Shown one piece after another: positions 62,106-64,000 of a DNA stretch of 64,000 nt; within the stretch, counting starts at the first letter, position 1; the number at the start of each line of letters is the position of its first letter. The position numbers were made by a program, and so were the translations under genes. The notes under the pieces are model-generated. The model was not told the origin of the DNA. It saw only the letters and a program-made list of their open reading frames with translations, and searched no databases. This stretch comes from Seminavis robusta (lineage: Eukaryota; Bacillariophyta; Bacillariophyceae; Naviculales; Naviculaceae). The stretch is taken from the NCBI GenBank assembly GCA_903772945.1, contig CAICTM010000022.1, positions 116,001-180,000 of the forward strand. Direction: 5' to 3'.

Positions 62106-64000
62106 TTAGAAGGGCGCTGATCGACAACAGTCATCATCGATCCACCTCCACCACAGGTGCGTCTGAGTGATCAGGTCCCATGCTGTGGCCATTGCCTTGT
62201 CGTGCAGGGCAAGATGCCAGCAGAGTCCATAGGCGGTGGCGCGCCTAAGACTGGACCATGTCAGGGTATGACCTCTCCAGTGGGCGAACAATGTCAGGCA
62301 GAAGCCGACAAAGAGCCATGCAATAGGGTCAAGTGACGCACTGGCAGGCAGTGGCTCCCAAAGGGGAGACACAGTGTCTGCTGGGGCGGTGTGGACCGTA
62401 TGAGGGGTTGTGGGGTGGATGTTGGAGGGGTGGTTGTGGGCTGTAGATGGCATGATGCTGGAGGGAGGAGGGTAGGGTGTGTTTGCTGTGGTAGGCATGA
62501 TGGTTGGTGGATGGAAAGGTTATTGGATCGTGTAATGTTGACTGTCGGGTCGTTGCTGCAACTCAAGCACAGGGATTGCTTGTGAGGTGGAGAGGAGGAT
62601 TGATTCGAAGGAATCTATTCAAGGAGGCCAATGCTCTGGGGCACTAGCAGTCAGGGTATGGATCAAAGGTGTTGGGTGGAGATGGCCACTGGATCAAAGG
62701 CTGGGTCCCAATCCAGTACAGTTACCACAACTGCAAAAGGAGGGGATCAAAGCCAAAGGCTGATAGAGGATTCTCAACAGAGGTCTGGAGAAGTCACTCT
62801 GTAGCCAGTAGAGACGGTGGTTGGTGTGATCAAGTGTTGGTGTTGGTTGATAGAGCTGTGTTACTGTTTGACACTGGGTGTTGTCTCAAGGGCTGCTACT
62901 CAATCTGGTGAAGGCCACCACAGACTTCAACAGAGAGTCAAGCCAAGATTTGTAGAGGTTACTCAATTCAGTGGAATGGACAAAGACTGAAGAGTCACTC
63001 AGCAATCAGGTGGAGAGGTGGTAGAGTCAGGTGGTTGTTGATATCTGAGCCACACCACGCTGCAGGTCTGTCTGGGGCTCAATCCTTTGGAGGCAGACAA
63101 ACTCAATAGGAGAGTCAGGTGCAGGAGCAGAGAGGTGGCTGGTTCAATGAAGGTGTTGCACAATCTATATGTGATTCTAGAGGGGCAACTTTTGTTGGTT
63201 CTTGTGGGGGTGAGATCCTTTGGAGAGGAGTTGGATATCCCAGGTAGGTGGCTCAAAAGCATAAATGTGCCAGGCCTGGTGATAGAGCCTAAACAAGGTG
63301 ACTGACTGGCTTCAGTGGAATACACAAGTTCTGAAGTTCAGCTTGTCAGCTTGTAACTCAAGTCCTTACAGGAACTCTGTTGTTGTTTGTTGTTCCTCTT
63401 GGAGAGGAGTTAGATATCAATGGAGGAGTGGTAACAGTAGTAACAGTAGCAGGAAGTATCAGTTCCAACAAGGATTTCGGGAGAAACCACTAGTGGCCGG
63501 TGAGAAAGTAAGAATACAGGTGTAATTCTCTTCTCGGTGGTCACTGCAGGTATCTCGTGAAGTCCTGATTGATAGTAGTAGGCTGTCGTTCGATCCGTAC
63601 GGAGGAAGAGGGTAGAGGTACGGAGAAGAGGTACGGTCGCGGGAAGATTGATCGATTCACGGAGTAGCGAGTCTTGGATCGATTCGAAGATTCGATTCGG
63701 TTCGCTTATCGATGAGTCAGTTGCCTTAGGGGTAAGGTTAACCGAGCCTTCGTTGTTGAGGAAGAAGATCGGCCGTTCGATCGAAAAAGGATGATCAACA
63801 ATGGGATTTCTTGGGCCGTCGGTAGTAAGAGAAATGTTGGTTCACTGCAGAGTATGGAGGAACCTGGCACTTCTGAGTCTACTGAAGACTGGAGACTTCT
63901 TCTTGTGTTCAATTTCTTCCAACTTGGTTGTCGGCGGTCGAGAAGAGAAAACCTGCCCGATCTCATAGGATTTCAATTGGGATGGCTTTCTAATCTGAAC
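62106..64000. other. Right end of window, no gene recognised
   Basis: A minus-strand ORF at 62106-62498 has a hydrophobic, Trp-rich C-terminal half (AWLFVGFCLTLFAHWRG) but no known motif and an unlikely Pro/Thr/His-rich start. From 62600 to 63540 the sequence is G/T-rich and contains partial repeats, for example GGAGAGGAGTTGGATATC near 63221 and a close copy near 63400. The end (63640-63800) repeats GATCGATTC and TTCGATCG-like words. This could be degenerate transposon sequence. Confidence 0.4.

Overview
The window looks like nuclear DNA of a diatom or a close stramenopile relative. Genes carry few, short GT-AG introns (about 70-225 nt). Two predicted plastid proteins have a signal peptide followed by an ASAFAP-type cleavage motif. 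The proteins include a DOMON-cytochrome b561, a citramalate synthase and a ubiquitin-like fusion of a kind I associate with diatoms, and the retroelements are of Ty3/gypsy type. No species is assigned.

The left 38 kb is gene-bearing. In order it holds: the start of a minus-strand gene leaving the left edge; a protein of the bacterial '3-methyladenine DNA glycosylase'-annotated family; a fusion of a conserved domain with a ubiquitin-like domain; a plastid HAD-like protein that seems to have lost its nucleophile; a secreted M43 metalloprotease fused to a Hedgehog-type Hint module, rebuilt here from seven exons; a gp78-like membrane RING-CUE ubiquitin ligase; a plastid citramalate synthase in which two introns are near copies of each other; a 2,593-residue SPRY-ARM-LRR-CHAT-STAND protein; a four-DOMON cytochrome b561; a DUF5672-like type II membrane protein; an acidic membrane protein of unknown role; a MAPEG protein; and tRNA-Ala(CGC). 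These genes do not form one obvious pathway. The CHAT-STAND protein, with its caspase-like centre, NTPase and repeat sensors, has the build of an innate-immunity or cell-death switch and is the best candidate for a new system.

The right 26 kb is transposon-rich. After a solo LTR comes a three-level nest. Element 1 (minus, Ty3/gypsy-like) was split by element 2 (same family, plus strand). Element 2 was then split by element 3, a 5.7-kb LTR element with no polymerase genes and two direct copies of a 1.4-kb block. Short target-site duplications (TCTG for element 2, CCTAC for element 3) and rejoining reading frames support this order. A fourth gypsy element (56.7-61.2 kb, plus) carries gag, protease, RT, RNase H and integrase with a few stops and frameshifts. 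The last 2.8 kb shows no recognisable gene.

Most eukaryotic CDS entries below are spliced models: exon limits were read from GT/AG sites and checked by reading-frame arithmetic, not by transcripts. Single-base indels are common in the repeats and rare in the genes, so some repeat frameshifts may be assembly errors.
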